64,000 nucleotides of DNA from an uncultured Prevotellaceae bacterium (GCA_947166345.1 CAMVDU010000004.1:39722-103721); one strand, 5' to 3'; positions 18,675-29,058 are shown, counted from the stretch's first letter. Notes: generated from the letters alone by a model not told the origin. Translations and numbers: made by a program.

Positions 18675-19421
18675 ATGGATAAGTACGGATTAATAGGCTA
18701 CCCTCTTGGGCATTCTTTTTCCATCAGTTACCACAACCAGCGGTTTGCTGACGAGGGTATCAATGCAAGGTATTATAACTTTGAGATTTCCACCATCGAC
18801 GATCTGGCGGCAGTCATCAGCAAGAATCCAGAGTTAAAGGGTTTGAATGTGACTATCCCCTACAAACAGAAAGTGATGCCATTCTTAGACTATATCAGTC
18901 CTGAAGCGCGAGCAATAGGTGCCGTGAACGTCATCCGTATTGTCCATAAAGGTAAGGAGGTGAGCCTACGTGGATACAACTCCGACGTAATAGGTTTCAC
19001 TCAGAGTATAGAACCCATGCTTGAGAGTTACCATAAGAAGGCTCTTATTCTGGGAACAGGCGGCGCGTCGAAAGCCGTTGCCTATGGCCTGAAATCATTA
19101 GGTTTGGAAAGTGTATTCGTCAGCCGATACGAACGTCCTGACACCATTCAATACGAACAAATAACACCCGAAGTAGTGCAGGAATACAACGTCATTGTCA
19201 ATTGTACGCCTCTGGGTATGTTTCCCAAAACCGAAGAATGTCCTAAGTTGCCCTACGAGGCCCTCGACGAACGCAACATCCTTTACGACCTGATTTACAA
19301 CCCCGACGAGACACTCTTCATGCACAAGGGTGCCGAACGAGGAGCCAACGTCAAAAACGGTCTCGAGATGCTACTTCTACAGGCCTTTGCCTCATGGGAA
19401 TTCTGGCAAGGTAAAGAATAA
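18675..19421 (+). CDS. aroE: Shikimate dehydrogenase
   Basis: A 248-residue NADPH-dependent enzyme converting 3-dehydroshikimate to shikimate. The start MDKYGLIGYPLGHSFSISYHNQRF gives the shikimate-binding GHSxS motif near the N-terminus; the longer frame overlaps menG and has no conservation. The catalytic Lys lies in NVTIPYKQ (about residue 67). The nucleotide-binding loop is LILGTGGASKAVAYGL. The protein is slightly shorter than the E. coli enzyme (272), as usual for the phylum. It is 13 bp after menG. Confidence 0.95.
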   Translation: MDKYGLIGYPLGHSFSISYHNQRFADEGINARYYNFEISTIDDLAAVISKNPELKGLNVTIPYKQKVMPFLDYISPEARAIGAVNVIRIVHKGKEVSLRGYNSDVIGFTQSIEPMLESYHKKALILGTGGASKAVAYGLKSLGLESVFVSRYERPDTIQYEQITPEVVQEYNVIVNCTPLGMFPKTEECPKLPYEALDERNILYDLIYNPDETLFMHKGAERGANVKNGLEMLLLQAFASWEFWQGKE

Positions 19422-19464
19422 CGCGTTTCCATCATTCCACAACTCTATAGTTTCCACAAGCAAT

Positions 19465-20628
19465 ATGAACAACCGCTATATGCAACGTGGCGTGAGTGCC
19501 GCAAAAGAAGACGTACACAACGCTATCAAGAACATCGACAAGGGTATCTTCCCACAAGCCTTCTGCAAGATTATCCCTGATATTCTGGGCGGAGACCCAG
19601 AGTACTGTAACATCATGCATGCCGACGGCGCTGGCACTAAGTCGAGTCTGGCCTATATGTATTGGAAAGAGACGGGCGACCTCTCCGTATGGAAGGGTAT
19701 TGCCCAGGATGCTATTGTCATGAACACCGACGACCTGCTCTGTGTGGGTGCTGTAGATAACATCCTCGTTTCCTCAACCATCGGACGCAACAAGATGCTC
19801 GTACCTGGCGAGGTCATTTCGGCTATCATCAACGGAACGGACGAGTTGTTGGCTGAACTTCGAGAGATGGGTATCGGCATTTGGCCTACTGGTGGCGAGA
19901 CGGCTGATGTGGGTGACCTGGTACGTACCATTATTGTTGACTCTACGGTGACTTGCCGCATGAAGCGCTCTGATGTCATCAACAATGCCAATATTCGTCC
20001 AGGCGATGTCATCGTAGGTCTCTCTTCTACGGGTCAGGCTACTTACGAGAAGCGCTACAACGGTGGTATGGGGTCCAACGGTTTGACCTCTGCCCGCCAT
20101 GATGTCTTCACCAAGTATCTGGCCGAGAACTATCCTGAGAGCTACGACCACGCTGTGCCCGACGAGCTTGTCTATAGTGGTAAGTATAGGCTGACCGATG
20201 CCGTTGAGGGGTCTCCCGTTGATGCTGGCCAGCTGGTGCTCTCTCCAACCCGTACCTATGCTCCCGTCATCAAGCGCCTGCTCGACGAACTGCGTCCTGA
20301 GATCCACGGCATGGTACATTGCACGGGTGGTGCCCAGACCAAGGTGCTTCATTTCGTGGGCGACAACTGCCGAGTTATTAAGGACAACATGTTCCCCGTT
20401 CCCCCACTCTTCCGTGCCATCCACGAGTGTTCAGGCACCGATTGGAAAGAGATGTACCAGGTATTCAATATGGGTCACCGCATGGAGATTTACGTTCGTC
20501 CTGAGATAGCCGACAAGGTGATTGCGCTCTCAAAGAGCTTCAATATCGATGCCCAGATAGTGGGTCATATTGAGGAGGGCAAGAAGAGCCTGACCATCAA
20601 ATCAGAATTTGGAACTTTCGATTATTAA
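19465..20628 (+). CDS. purM: Phosphoribosylformylglycinamidine cyclo-ligase (AIR synthetase)
   Basis: A 387-residue enzyme that closes the imidazole ring of AIR using ATP. The start MNNRYMQRGVSAAKEDVHNAIKN is chosen from the conserved N-terminus; the longer frame runs into aroE. Motifs: HADGAGTKSSLAY (metal/ATP), MNTDDLLCVGA, GGETADVGDLVRT and VHCTGGAQTKVLHF. Bacteroidota have this longer PurM variant (about 390 residues versus 345 in E. coli). The stop ends 1 bp before prfA begins. Confidence 0.95.
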   Translation: MNNRYMQRGVSAAKEDVHNAIKNIDKGIFPQAFCKIIPDILGGDPEYCNIMHADGAGTKSSLAYMYWKETGDLSVWKGIAQDAIVMNTDDLLCVGAVDNILVSSTIGRNKMLVPGEVISAIINGTDELLAELREMGIGIWPTGGETADVGDLVRTIIVDSTVTCRMKRSDVINNANIRPGDVIVGLSSTGQATYEKRYNGGMGSNGLTSARHDVFTKYLAENYPESYDHAVPDELVYSGKYRLTDAVEGSPVDAGQLVLSPTRTYAPVIKRLLDELRPEIHGMVHCTGGAQTKVLHFVGDNCRVIKDNMFPVPPLFRAIHECSGTDWKEMYQVFNMGHRMEIYVRPEIADKVIALSKSFNIDAQIVGHIEEGKKSLTIKSEFGTFDY

Positions 20629-20629
20629 T

Positions 20630-21739
20630 ATGGATAATAACAGCATACTACAGAAATTAGACGGCTTGGAAGCTCGTTTCGAGGAAGTGTCAACGCTGAT
20701 AACAGACCCTGAGGTGATTGCTGATCAGAACCGTTTTGTGAAACTAACGAAGGAATACAAGGACCTGGGCGACATCATGGATGCTCGCAAGCGTTATATT
20801 GCTTGTCTGAACGGCATCAAAGAGGCTAAGGATATCCTTGCCAACGAGACCGACCCTGAGATGAAAGAGATGGCACGCGAAGAACTCGCAGCCAATGAAG
20901 AGATTCAGCCCAAGCTCGAAGAGGAGATTAAGATTGCCCTCATTCCTAAGGACCCAGAGGATGCCAAGAATGTTCAGATGGAGATCCGTGCGGGTACTGG
21001 TGGCGATGAGGCCTGTCTCTTTGCAGGTGACCTCTTTAAGATGTACAAGAGCTACTGCGACTCAAAAGGTTGGCAACTCTCCATCACCAGTGTCTCTGAG
21101 GGTGCCGTAGGCGGTTACAAGGAGATTGACTTTGCCGTCTCTGGTGCCGATGTTTATGGCACGCTGAAATACGAGTCAGGCGTACATCGTGTACAACGTG
21201 TGCCTGCCACAGAGACGCAGGGCCGCATGCACACCTCTGCCGCTACCGTTGCCGTTCTGCCTGAGGCCGATAAGTTTGAGGTCCATGTGAACGAAGGCGA
21301 GATCAAGTGGGATACCTTCCGCTCTTCTGGTGCAGGTGGTCAGAATGTGAACAAGGTGGAGTCGGGTGTCCGTCTGCGCTATATGTGGAAGAACCCCAAC
21401 ACGGGCGAAACCGAGGAGATTCTCATCGAGTGTACTGAGACGCGCGACCAGCCCAAGAACAAGGAGCGTGCCTTGAGCCGACTCTACACCTTTATTTACG
21501 ACAAGGAACACCAGAAGTATATGGACGACATCGCTTCGCGCCGTAAGAGTTTGGTGTCAACAGGTGACCGTTCTGCCAAGATACGCACCTACAACTTCCC
21601 TCAAGGTCGCGTCACCGACCACCGTATCGGCTATACCACCCACGATTTGCAAGGCTTCCTTGGGGGCGACATCCAGGGTATGATTGATGCCCTGACCGTT
21701 GCCGAGAATGCCGAGCGCATGAAGGAAAGTGAACTGTAA
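20630..21739 (+). CDS. prfA: Peptide chain release factor 1
   Basis: A 369-residue release factor recognising UAA and UAG. The start [20 protein letters not shown] is the family N-terminus. The anticodon-like region ([21 protein letters not shown]) and the GGQ motif ([19 protein letters not shown]) are intact. It follows purM with almost no gap. Confidence 0.97.
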   Translation: MDNNSILQKLDGLEARFEEVSTLITDPEVIADQNRFVKLTKEYKDLGDIMDARKRYIACLNGIKEAKDILANETDPEMKEMAREELAANEEIQPKLEEEIKIALIPKDPEDAKNVQMEIRAGTGGDEACLFAGDLFKMYKSYCDSKGWQLSITSVSEGAVGGYKEIDFAVSGADVYGTLKYESGVHRVQRVPATETQGRMHTSAATVAVLPEADKFEVHVNEGEIKWDTFRSSGAGGQNVNKVESGVRLRYMWKNPNTGETEEILIECTETRDQPKNKERALSRLYTFIYDKEHQKYMDDIASRRKSLVSTGDRSAKIRTYNFPQGRVTDHRIGYTTHDLQGFLGGDIQGMIDALTVAENAERMKESEL

Positions 21740-21774
21740 AACTCATAAGACCGACCCATAAGACCCATCAAATT
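21740..21774 (+). repeat. CATAAGACC short repeat between prfA and pyrF
   Basis: CATAAGACC and CATAAGACCC occur in tandem in the 35-bp spacer. The same word, in inverted form, makes the palindrome after tex at 45807-45841. Confidence 0.55.
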
Positions 21775-22596
21775 ATGACAAGACAAGAGCTAATACAACA
21801 GATAAAGCAGAAGAAGAGCTTCCTCTGCGTAGGTCTCGATACCGACCCGAAAAAGATGCCACAGTGCGTCTTCGACCTGCACGACCCCGTATTTGAATTC
21901 AACAAGGCTATCATCGATGCAACGGCACCCTACTGCGTAGCCTACAAACCCAATCTGGCATTCTATGAGGCCTACGGACTAAAAGGTATGGAGTCGTTTG
22001 TAAAGACCGTCAACTACTTGAAGGAGAACCACCCCCACCACCTCATCATCGCTGATGCCAAGCGTGGTGATATCGGCAACACTTCGCAGATGTATGCCCG
22101 TACCTTCTTCGAGGAGTACGATGTCGATGCCCTGACGGTGGCCCCCTATATGGGTGAGGACTCTGTCACGCCCTTCCTCCAGTATCCCAACAAATGGGTG
22201 GTGCTGCTGGCACTTACTTCCAACAAAGGTTCGCAGGACTTCCAGCTGTTCGAGGATCGTGATGGTCAGCGTCTTTTCGAGAAGGTGCTTGCCAAGAGTC
22301 AGCAATGGGGCAATGAAGAGAACATGATGTATGTGGTAGGTGCCACACAAGGAAAGATGTTTGAAGCCGTTCGCAAGGTGGCTCCACGTCATTTCCTGCT
22401 TGTTCCTGGTGTGGGTGCTCAGGGCGGCAGTCTTGAGGAAGTCTGCAAATACGGCATGAACGAGGACTGCGGTCTGTTGGTTAACAGCAGCCGAGGCATT
22501 ATCTATGCTTGCAACGACGATCACTTTGCCGAAGTAGCTGGCAATGAAGCTCGCGCCTTACAACAGAAGATGGCAGAGCAACTGAAAAGACTATAA
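21775..22596 (+). CDS. pyrF: Orotidine 5'-phosphate decarboxylase
   Basis: A 273-residue UMP-forming decarboxylase of the longer subfamily 2. The catalytic Asp-Lys-Asp array is in [18 protein letters not shown]; the N-terminal [15 protein letters not shown] and the phosphate-binding VPGVGAQGG and SSRGIIYA are present. It continues the plus-strand run. Confidence 0.96.
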   Translation: MTRQELIQQIKQKKSFLCVGLDTDPKKMPQCVFDLHDPVFEFNKAIIDATAPYCVAYKPNLAFYEAYGLKGMESFVKTVNYLKENHPHHLIIADAKRGDIGNTSQMYARTFFEEYDVDALTVAPYMGEDSVTPFLQYPNKWVVLLALTSNKGSQDFQLFEDRDGQRLFEKVLAKSQQWGNEENMMYVVGATQGKMFEAVRKVAPRHFLLVPGVGAQGGSLEEVCKYGMNEDCGLLVNSSRGIIYACNDDHFAEVAGNEARALQQKMAEQLKRL

Positions 22597-22622
22597 GAAT
22601 TATTAATTCACAATTCTAAAAG

Positions 22623-23846
22623 GTGAGTGAGGCAAAGATCATCAACGACCCTGTCTTTGGGTTCATCAAGATACCACGCGGACTGCTCTACGGCATCGTG
22701 CGCCACCCGTTGTTCCAGCGTCTGAACCGCATCAACCAACTGGGACTGGCATCTGTGGTCTATCCTGGTGCACGCCATACACGCTTTCAGCACTCGCTGG
22801 GAGCCTTTCACCTGATGAGCGAAGCCATACTCAACCTCCAGCAGAAAGGCATCTTCATTTTTGAGAGCGAGGCCGAGGCTGTGCAGGCAGCCATCTTGAT
22901 GCACGACATCGGACACGGTCCCTTCTCGCATGTGCTTGAGAACACCCTCATCAGCGGCATCTCCCACGAAGACATCTCGCTGATGATGATGGAACAGATC
23001 AACCGTGATCTGGGTGGTCAACTTAATCTGGCCATCAGCATCTTCAAGGACGAGTATCCCAAGCATTTCCTCCACCAGCTCATTTCCTCACAGCTTGATA
23101 TGGACCGTCTCGACTACCTGCGTCGCGACTCGTTCTTCACAGGTGTTACAGAGGGTAATATCGGTTCTGCTCGCATCATTAAGATGCTCAATGTGATTGA
23201 CGACCGTCTGGTAGTGGAACAGAAGGGAATCTACTCGCTGGAGAACTACCTGACTACCCGCCGACTGATGTACTGGCAGGTGTATCTTCACAAGACGGCT
23301 GTAGGCTACGAGAAGGTGCTGGTCAACATGTTGACACGTGCAAAAGACCTTGCCCGTCAGGGACAGCATGTGTTTGCATCGCCAGCCCTCAGCTATTTCA
23401 TTGAGAACGATGTCGATGCCCAGTGGTTTGCCGAGCACGACGAAGCCCTTCGCATGTACGAGGCCCTTGACGACAGCGACATCTGGAGTGCCATGAAAGC
23501 GTGGAAGTACTGTGACGACCGCATCCTCTCCATTCTTGCAACGAATATGCTCGACCGTCATCTGTTCAAGGTAGAAGTACTCGACGAGCCTCCTTCAGAG
23601 GAACGTCTGGCAGCTATCCGTGAAGAGATAGCACAAAAAATGGACATCGCCAGGAGCGATGCCCACTATCTGATGAGTCTTAATGAGATTCAGAAAGACA
23701 TGTATTCCGTTGATGACGACGCTATCGGCATTCTTTATAAGGACGGCACTATTCGTGACATCGCCGAAGCTTCTGAGTTGCTCAACGTTGAGTTGCTGTC
23801 GAAGAAAGTACGCAAGTACTACCTTTGTTACCAGCGAACAAACTAA
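22623..23846 (+). CDS. HD-domain phosphohydrolase (dNTPase-like)
   Basis: A 407-residue metal-dependent phosphohydrolase, probably starting at GTG (SEAKIINDPVFGFIKIPRG). The HD motif residues are visible: RHTRFQHSLGAFHLM, AAILMHDIGHGPFSH (the HD pair) and SQLDMDRLDYLRRDSFFTG. This is the pattern of the YdhJ/SAMHD1-like family, whose members hydrolyse dNTPs or other phosphoesters. It is the last gene of the run; its TAA overlaps the minus-strand GH13 stop codon (23843-23846). Confidence 0.88.
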   Translation: MSEAKIINDPVFGFIKIPRGLLYGIVRHPLFQRLNRINQLGLASVVYPGARHTRFQHSLGAFHLMSEAILNLQQKGIFIFESEAEAVQAAILMHDIGHGPFSHVLENTLISGISHEDISLMMMEQINRDLGGQLNLAISIFKDEYPKHFLHQLISSQLDMDRLDYLRRDSFFTGVTEGNIGSARIIKMLNVIDDRLVVEQKGIYSLENYLTTRRLMYWQVYLHKTAVGYEKVLVNMLTRAKDLARQGQHVFASPALSYFIENDVDAQWFAEHDEALRMYEALDDSDIWSAMKAWKYCDDRILSILATNMLDRHLFKVEVLDEPPSEERLAAIREEIAQKMDIARSDAHYLMSLNEIQKDMYSVDDDAIGILYKDGTIRDIAEASELLNVELLSKKVRKYYLCYQRTN

Positions 23847-25471
23847 GCATTCAACTTATACACAACCGACTGGTAGCCATCGAGTTTCACCTCGACTGTT
23901 TCACCCTTTATCAGCACCATCGGACGATGCTCGTCAGTCAAGAGGTCAACGGCTTCGTAGGCTTTCTCCTGTATCTCCAGATAGCTGTAGGCATGGTCAG
24001 GAATACTGAGCTGCATGGTTACAGGTGCCTCGTCGAAGTTGGCAACCACAAGCATCAACTCCTTACCCACGGCACGCAGGAAAGCATACTGACGCTGGTA
24101 TTGACGGTTTACGTACATTAGGTCAAACATACGGCCATTGCTGACAGCCTTTTCCGTACGGGCAATGTTCAGCACCTTCTTGTAGGCATCTACCAGCGCT
24201 TCCGAACCCTTGCCGGGCCCTATTGACCAATAGTCGAAGATGGTGGTACGTCCGTCGTGTCCGCTGAAGCCCTCAGTATCCATACCCTGCTCGCCCCACT
24301 CCTGTCCGAAGTAGAACATGAAGGGATTCTTCTGCATCAGCGTGTTGACCACCAGTGCAGGCAGTCCCCTGCGTGCATCAGCAGCAAAGAAGTCGCTTGC
24401 CAGTCGCAGTTCGTCGTGGTTCTCCAGGAAGTAGAGCATGTGGTCCTGAATGTCGTCGTTCTGCTGCCAGGCCCATGAGATAGCCTCCGTGGGACGTTCG
24501 TGACGAATGACACCAAACATCGTGTCGTACATGCCCACCTTGTCGTACAGATAGTCGAAGCCCGAGGCAATATAGCGGCGATACTCGGCAGGATTGTACA
24601 CCTCACCGATGAAGATGATCCTGGGATATTGCTCGCGCACCTTTCCTGTGGCCCATGCCCAGAACTCGGCAGGTACCATCTCAGCCATATCGCAACGGAA
24701 GCCGTCAATGCCCTTTCCTGCCCAGAACAGCAGGATGTCGAGCATCTTCGTCCAGGTAGAAGGTATAGGGTCAAAATAGCCTATACGACCGGCATAGTAG
24801 TCAACGCCATAGTTCAGCTTCACCGTCTCATACCAGTCGTTGCGCCCTGGGGCGTTGTCAAAATGGTCGTTACCCGTAGCCTTGGCAGGCATCTCGCTAT
24901 AGGGTTCCTTCTCGCCGTGATAAACGTCGAAATAGGGTGCAAACGTCTGTCCGGGACAATAGTAGAAGTTGTTCTGCGGATCAAAGCCCTTGTCCTTGTC
25001 ATCGTCCTCACCCAGATCCTTCACACCTGCAGGTTTGGCAATGCTCTTGTACTGACGTGCCACGTGGTTGGGTATGAAGTCGATGATCATCTTCAAGCCG
25101 GCACGATGGGTGCGACTCACCAGCTTCTCAAATTCCTCCATACGCTTCTCCACATCGACAGCCAGGTCGGGGTCCACGTCGTAGTAGTCGGTGATGGCAT
25201 AGGGCGAGCCAGCCCTACCCTTCACAACAGCAGGATGCTGACGGGGAATGCCATACTGCGTGTAGTCGGTCATCGTGGCGTGACGAATGATGCCAGTGTA
25301 CCACACATGCGAGACACCCATCTCACGAATCTGCTTCAGCACCTTCGGCGTGAAGCCATTCAGTTTGCCACAGCCGTTCTCTTCAATGGTACCAAACGGT
25401 TTACGCGTCTGACAGCTGTTGCCATACAGACGCGTAAAAATCTGGTAAATAATGATTTTTGAACCTTTCAT
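23843..25471 (-). CDS. GH13 alpha-amylase family glycosidase
   Basis: A 542-residue alpha-glucan-active enzyme without a signal peptide, so cytoplasmic. It has the GH13 regions: IDFIPNHVARQ (region I), GIDGFRCDMAEMV with the nucleophile Asp261, IIFIGEVYNP with the acid/base Glu290, and FLENHDELRLAS with Asp353. The C-terminal beta domain is present. The N-terminus MKGSKIIIYQIFTRLYGN is typical of intracellular Bacteroidota GH13 enzymes that degrade stored or imported glucans. It lies 28 bp after fabD and is probably co-transcribed. Confidence 0.92.
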   Translation of the reverse strand: MKGSKIIIYQIFTRLYGNSCQTRKPFGTIEENGCGKLNGFTPKVLKQIREMGVSHVWYTGIIRHATMTDYTQYGIPRQHPAVVKGRAGSPYAITDYYDVDPDLAVDVEKRMEEFEKLVSRTHRAGLKMIIDFIPNHVARQYKSIAKPAGVKDLGEDDDKDKGFDPQNNFYYCPGQTFAPYFDVYHGEKEPYSEMPAKATGNDHFDNAPGRNDWYETVKLNYGVDYYAGRIGYFDPIPSTWTKMLDILLFWAGKGIDGFRCDMAEMVPAEFWAWATGKVREQYPRIIFIGEVYNPAEYRRYIASGFDYLYDKVGMYDTMFGVIRHERPTEAISWAWQQNDDIQDHMLYFLENHDELRLASDFFAADARRGLPALVVNTLMQKNPFMFYFGQEWGEQGMDTEGFSGHDGRTTIFDYWSIGPGKGSEALVDAYKKVLNIARTEKAVSNGRMFDLMYVNRQYQRQYAFLRAVGKELMLVVANFDEAPVTMQLSIPDHAYSYLEIQEKAYEAVDLLTDEHRPMVLIKGETVEVKLDGYQSVVYKLNA

Positions 25472-25499
25472 TATACTTATTCACTTTTCACTATTCACT

Positions 25500-26390
25500 C
25501 TACCCTTCTATGCCATGAGCGCTCACTTCCTTATTGATTTTAGCGATCATACCCTGCAGGGCCTTGCCAGGACCACACTCTGTGAAGTCGTCGGCACCGT
25601 CGGCAATCATGTTCTGCACACATTGTGTCCAGCGCACGCTACTGGTCAGCTGGGCAATGAGGTTCTGCTTGATCTCGACAGGATCGGTATGGGGCTTGCC
25701 GTCCACATTCTGATAGACAGGACACTTCGGCATGTTGAAATTGGTCTTCTCGATAGCGGCCTGCAGCTCGTCCTTGGCAGGCTGCATCAGGGGCGAATGG
25801 AAGGCACCACCCACCTTCAGGGGCAGGGCACGCTTGGCACCGGCAGCTTTCAGCTGTTCGCATGCTTCGTTGATAGCCTCCACGTTACCAGAGATAACCA
25901 GCTGACCAGGGTTGTTGTAGTTGGCGCAAACCACCACGTTACCCTCGCGGTTGATGCCGGCACAAATCTGCTCCACCTGCTCGTCGGCCAGACCGATGAT
26001 AGCAGCCATTGTAGAGGGAGCAGCCTCGCAAGCCTTCTGCATGGCCATTGCACGGGCATAGACCAAACGCAGACCATCCTCGAACGACAGGGCGCCGGCA
26101 GCTACCAATGCCGAGAACTCACCCAGCGAGTGTCCAGCGGTCATAGCGGGCTGGAAAGCGTCACCCAGACAGATGGCCGAGATGACTGAATGCAGGAACA
26201 CGGCAGGCTGAGTGACCTTCGTCTGCTTCAGATCGTCGTCTGTTCCCTCAAACATAATATCTGTGATTCTGTAGCCCAGAATCTCGTTTGCCTTTTCAAA
26301 AAGTTCCTTAGCTTGTGCGTTGTTGTCATAGAGGTCTTTGCCCATTCCAACAAACTGGGCACCCTGACCAGGGAATACAAATGCTTTCAT
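25500..26390 (-). CDS. fabD: Malonyl-CoA:ACP transacylase
   Basis: A 296-residue enzyme loading malonyl groups onto ACP for fatty acid synthesis. I chose the ATG giving MKAFVFPGQGAQFVGMGKDLY, since the PGQG motif sits at the N-terminus in the family. The nucleophile Ser88 is in GHSLGE, and the catalytic His in GAFHSPLM. Length is normal. A -7 box is 31 bp upstream. Confidence 0.97.
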   Translation of the reverse strand: MKAFVFPGQGAQFVGMGKDLYDNNAQAKELFEKANEILGYRITDIMFEGTDDDLKQTKVTQPAVFLHSVISAICLGDAFQPAMTAGHSLGEFSALVAAGALSFEDGLRLVYARAMAMQKACEAAPSTMAAIIGLADEQVEQICAGINREGNVVVCANYNNPGQLVISGNVEAINEACEQLKAAGAKRALPLKVGGAFHSPLMQPAKDELQAAIEKTNFNMPKCPVYQNVDGKPHTDPVEIKQNLIAQLTSSVRWTQCVQNMIADGADDFTECGPGKALQGMIAKINKEVSAHGIEG

Positions 26391-26420
26391 TTTCTGATGT
26401 ATTAATAATGTTTTGCGGTG

Positions 26421-26428
26421 CAAAGGTA
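26421..26428 (-). promoter_or_regulatory. -7 box TACCTTTG of fabD-GH13
   Basis: Minus-strand TAnnTTTG about 30 bp before the fabD ATG at 26390; it supports that start rather than the upstream one at 26423, which would overlap the box. Confidence 0.75.
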
Positions 26429-26501
26429 CACATTTTTTATCACTCTACCAAGCATTACGTTTTTTTTTCCCAAATATGATGCAGATATCATTTTTATTTT
26501 G

Positions 26502-26509
26502 TAACTTTG
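26502..26509 (+). promoter_or_regulatory. -7 box TAACTTTG of pgk
   Basis: Plus-strand TAnnTTTG, 55 bp before the pgk ATG; divergent from the fabD promoter. Confidence 0.75.
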
Positions 26510-26564
26510 CAATCGATTTTGAAGACTTTTATACACATTATTTTATAAACATCAATTTAAAGTT

Positions 26565-27836
26565 ATGACAATCAACGAATTCAACTTTGCCGGTAAGAAG
26601 GCAATCGTACGTGTTGACTTCAACGTACCCCTGGACGAGAATGGTAAGATTACTGACGACACCCGTATCCGCGGTGCACTTCCCACCCTGAAGAAGATTC
26701 TGGGCGATGGTGGTGCTGTCATCATCATGTCGCACATGGGCAAACCCAAGGGAAAGGTTGACGCCAAGAAGTCTCTGGGTCAGATCCGTGAGGCTGTTGA
26801 GAAGGCTCTGGGTGTTCCCGTTGCTTTTGCTCCCGACTGCGCTAAGGCTGCCGATGCTGCCAAGGCTCTGAAGATGGGTGAGGCTCTGCTGCTGGAGAAC
26901 CTGCGCTTCTATCCTGAGGAAGAGGGTAAGCCCGTAGGTCTGGAGAAGGGTACTCCCGAGTTCGACGAGGCCAAGAAGGCCCTGAAGGTTTCTCAGAAGG
27001 AGTTTGCCAAGACGCTCGCTTCTTATGCTGACTGCTACGTGATGGACGCCTTCGGTACAGCTCACCGCAAGCACGCTTCTACTGCTGTTATCGCTGACTA
27101 CTTCGATGCCGACAACAAGATGCTGGGTCTGCTCATGGAGAAGGAGGTTCAGGCTGTTGACAACGTGCTCTCTAACATCAAACGTCCTTTCGTTGCCATC
27201 ATGGGTGGTTCGAAGGTTTCTTCTAAGATCGGTATCATCGAGAACCTGCTGGGTAAGGTCGACAAGCTCATCCTCTGCGGTGGTATGACCTACACCTTCG
27301 CTAAGGCTCACGGTGGCGAGATTGGTGACTCTATCGTTGAGATGGACAAGCTCGATGTGGCTTTGGGTGTTGAGGAGCTGGCTAAGAAGAACGGCGTTCA
27401 GCTGGTACTTGGCAGCGACTGCACAGCTACCAACGGTCTCGACTTCGGCACTATGACTGTCAAGGCTGGTGCCCAGATCATCAACTGCCCTGCCAACCAG
27501 GTTCCTGCCGGTTTCGAGGGTGTTGACGCTGGTCCTGAGAGCCAGAAGGCATTTGCCGAGGCTATCAAGGGTGCCAAGACCATCCTGTGGAACGGTCCTG
27601 CCGGTGTGTTCGAGTGCGACGCCTTCACCGCTGGCTCACGTGCTATCGGCGATGCTATCGCTAAGGCTACTGCCGAGGGTGCATTCTCTCTGATTGGTGG
27701 TGGCGACTCTGTGGCTTGTGTCAACAAGTTCGGTCTGGCCGACCAGGTGTCTTACATCTCTACCGGTGGTGGTGCTCTGCTCGAGGCCATCGAGGGTAAG
27801 GTACTTCCTGGTGTGGCAGCTATCAAGGGCGAGTAA
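26565..27836 (+). CDS. pgk: Phosphoglycerate kinase
   Basis: A 423-residue glycolytic enzyme transferring phosphate from 1,3-bisphosphoglycerate to ADP. Conserved segments: [71 protein letters not shown] and the C-terminal GGGDSVACV. Codon use is visibly biased to a narrow set (for example GCT, GTT and CGT), unlike its neighbours, as expected for a highly expressed gene. The -7 box is at 26502. Confidence 0.98.
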   Translation: MTINEFNFAGKKAIVRVDFNVPLDENGKITDDTRIRGALPTLKKILGDGGAVIIMSHMGKPKGKVDAKKSLGQIREAVEKALGVPVAFAPDCAKAADAAKALKMGEALLLENLRFYPEEEGKPVGLEKGTPEFDEAKKALKVSQKEFAKTLASYADCYVMDAFGTAHRKHASTAVIADYFDADNKMLGLLMEKEVQAVDNVLSNIKRPFVAIMGGSKVSSKIGIIENLLGKVDKLILCGGMTYTFAKAHGGEIGDSIVEMDKLDVALGVEELAKKNGVQLVLGSDCTATNGLDFGTMTVKAGAQIINCPANQVPAGFEGVDAGPESQKAFAEAIKGAKTILWNGPAGVFECDAFTAGSRAIGDAIAKATAEGAFSLIGGGDSVACVNKFGLADQVSYISTGGGALLEAIEGKVLPGVAAIKGE

Positions 27837-27863
27837 CCTTCAGAAAGCGCATTTTATTACAGA

Positions 27864-28745
27864 ATGAGAAAATTATCCATCATCCTGTTTGGATTCCTGC
27901 TGATGACCGCTTGCAACAACAAGAAACAGGCGGCAGATCAAGATGACGATGAATCCGAGGAGACCGCTATGAACGCTGACGGGGCAGACGACCTGTCCTC
28001 AGACGGCGAGATAGACTACGTCAAGGCTTCGTTCATGTCACCAGACAGTTCGATGGTCGTACTGTCGGCCGAGGTGCCCTCCAAGGGGGGTACACCTCTG
28101 GCCGATTCCATCCTGGCCTATCTGAACGAAAACATCAGCTACGGATTCATTGAGTATTTCAACGAGACCAAGAACGCCCGCAAGGCTGTCATCAAGGCCG
28201 GTCAGAGCCATCTGGAGTCAGTACAGGAGGAAATAACAGCCTCTAAGAACGACTTCATGGAAAGCATGGAAGAAGGCGACGAGTTGCCCGACTACATGTT
28301 TGCCTGGGAATACCAGCAGAACTTCAAGAAAGAGGTCGATGCCGACAACTACGTCACCTACATCGAGCTGGGCTATGAATACCAGGGCGGTGCCCACGGC
28401 ATCAACTGGCTGGTAGGCACCACCTTCGACAAGCAGACGGGTCGCCGCATTGGCAAGGAGATCCTCAAGGATACCGACAGTCAGGCCTTCAAGACCATGT
28501 TCCAGAAGGAGCTGCTGAAATACTTCGAGCCCTCTGAAGGTGAGACGCTGAGCGACTACCTGCTCATCGACATCGACGATTTGCAGATTTCCAACTTCCG
28601 CATTGCCGACGGTCAGTTCATCTTCCAGTATCAGCCTTACGAGATTTCCTACTACGCTGCAGGCATGCCCTGCGCCATTCTCTCGTTCAAGCAGATGAAG
28701 CCCTACCTCACCAAAGAAGGACTCCGACTGATTGGCAAAGACTAA
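27864..28745 (+). CDS. RsiV/DUF3298-type lipoprotein
   Basis: A 293-residue lipoprotein: signal MRKLSIILFGFLLMTAC, with Cys17 as the lipidation site, then an acidic low-complexity stretch (about residues 26-50). The remainder matches the DUF4163/DUF3298 pair, with the family hallmark ELGYEYQGGAHGINWLVGTTFDKQTGRRI. In Bacillus the related RsiV is a lysozyme-sensing anti-sigma factor; here there is no adjacent sigma gene, so only a periplasmic binding role can be suggested. It is 27 bp downstream of pgk and is followed by a strong terminator. Confidence 0.8.
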   Translation: MRKLSIILFGFLLMTACNNKKQAADQDDDESEETAMNADGADDLSSDGEIDYVKASFMSPDSSMVVLSAEVPSKGGTPLADSILAYLNENISYGFIEYFNETKNARKAVIKAGQSHLESVQEEITASKNDFMESMEEGDELPDYMFAWEYQQNFKKEVDADNYVTYIELGYEYQGGAHGINWLVGTTFDKQTGRRIGKEILKDTDSQAFKTMFQKELLKYFEPSEGETLSDYLLIDIDDLQISNFRIADGQFIFQYQPYEISYYAAGMPCAILSFKQMKPYLTKEGLRLIGKD

Positions 28746-28766
28746 GTTGGCTCAATACCTATTAAC

Positions 28767-28801
28767 AAGGGGAGACTCCGAAATGGATGCCTCCCCTTTT
28801 G
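28767..28801 (+). terminator. Rho-independent terminator after the DUF3298 gene
   Basis: Arms AAGGGGAG (28767-28774) and CTCCCCTT (28791-28798) followed by Ts; about 20 bp beyond the stop codon. Confidence 0.85.
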
Positions 28802-28842
28802 CATTTTACTGGCTTTTCTATTGGTTGTTAAAAGAAGAGTAA

Positions 28843-29034
28843 GGAAAGAAGATTGACGGTGCCACTGCCGCCACATTTAAAGTGCTGGAAGGTGGCTATG
28901 CCAAGGATGCCTTCAACGTATTCTACTATGGCATGAAAGTAGATGGTGCCACTGCCTCCTCGTTCAAATATTCTGGCGATGGCTATGCCGAAGATGCCTT
29001 CAACGCATTCTACAGAGGCCGGAAGATTGAGTGA
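28843..29034 (+). pseudogene. Remnant of a DKNYY-repeat protein
   Basis: An open stretch without a start codon, preceded by an in-frame TAA (28840-28842), encodes two tandem repeats of about 25 residues each: DGATAATFKVLEGGYAKDAF and DGATASSFKYSGDGYAEDAF, each followed by a short FYxGxK segment. This is the DKNYY repeat pattern of secreted or surface Bacteroidota proteins. Only the last two repeats and a natural-looking C-terminus (RKIE, stop) remain; the signal peptide and N-terminal repeats are gone. No promoter is visible. The palindrome at 29035 and the RAYT gene lie immediately downstream, so mobile-element activity may have removed the rest. Confidence 0.75.
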
Positions 29035-29058
29035 CGAAGGAATTCCTTCGAACCACTC
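29029..29058. repeat. Hairpin around the 16-bp palindrome CGAAGGAATTCCTTCG
   Basis: The perfect palindrome is at 29035-29050 and is bracketed by GAGTG (29029) and CACTC (29054). It sits between the DKNYY remnant stop and the 3' end of the RAYT gene, where REP-type structures are often found. Confidence 0.6.
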
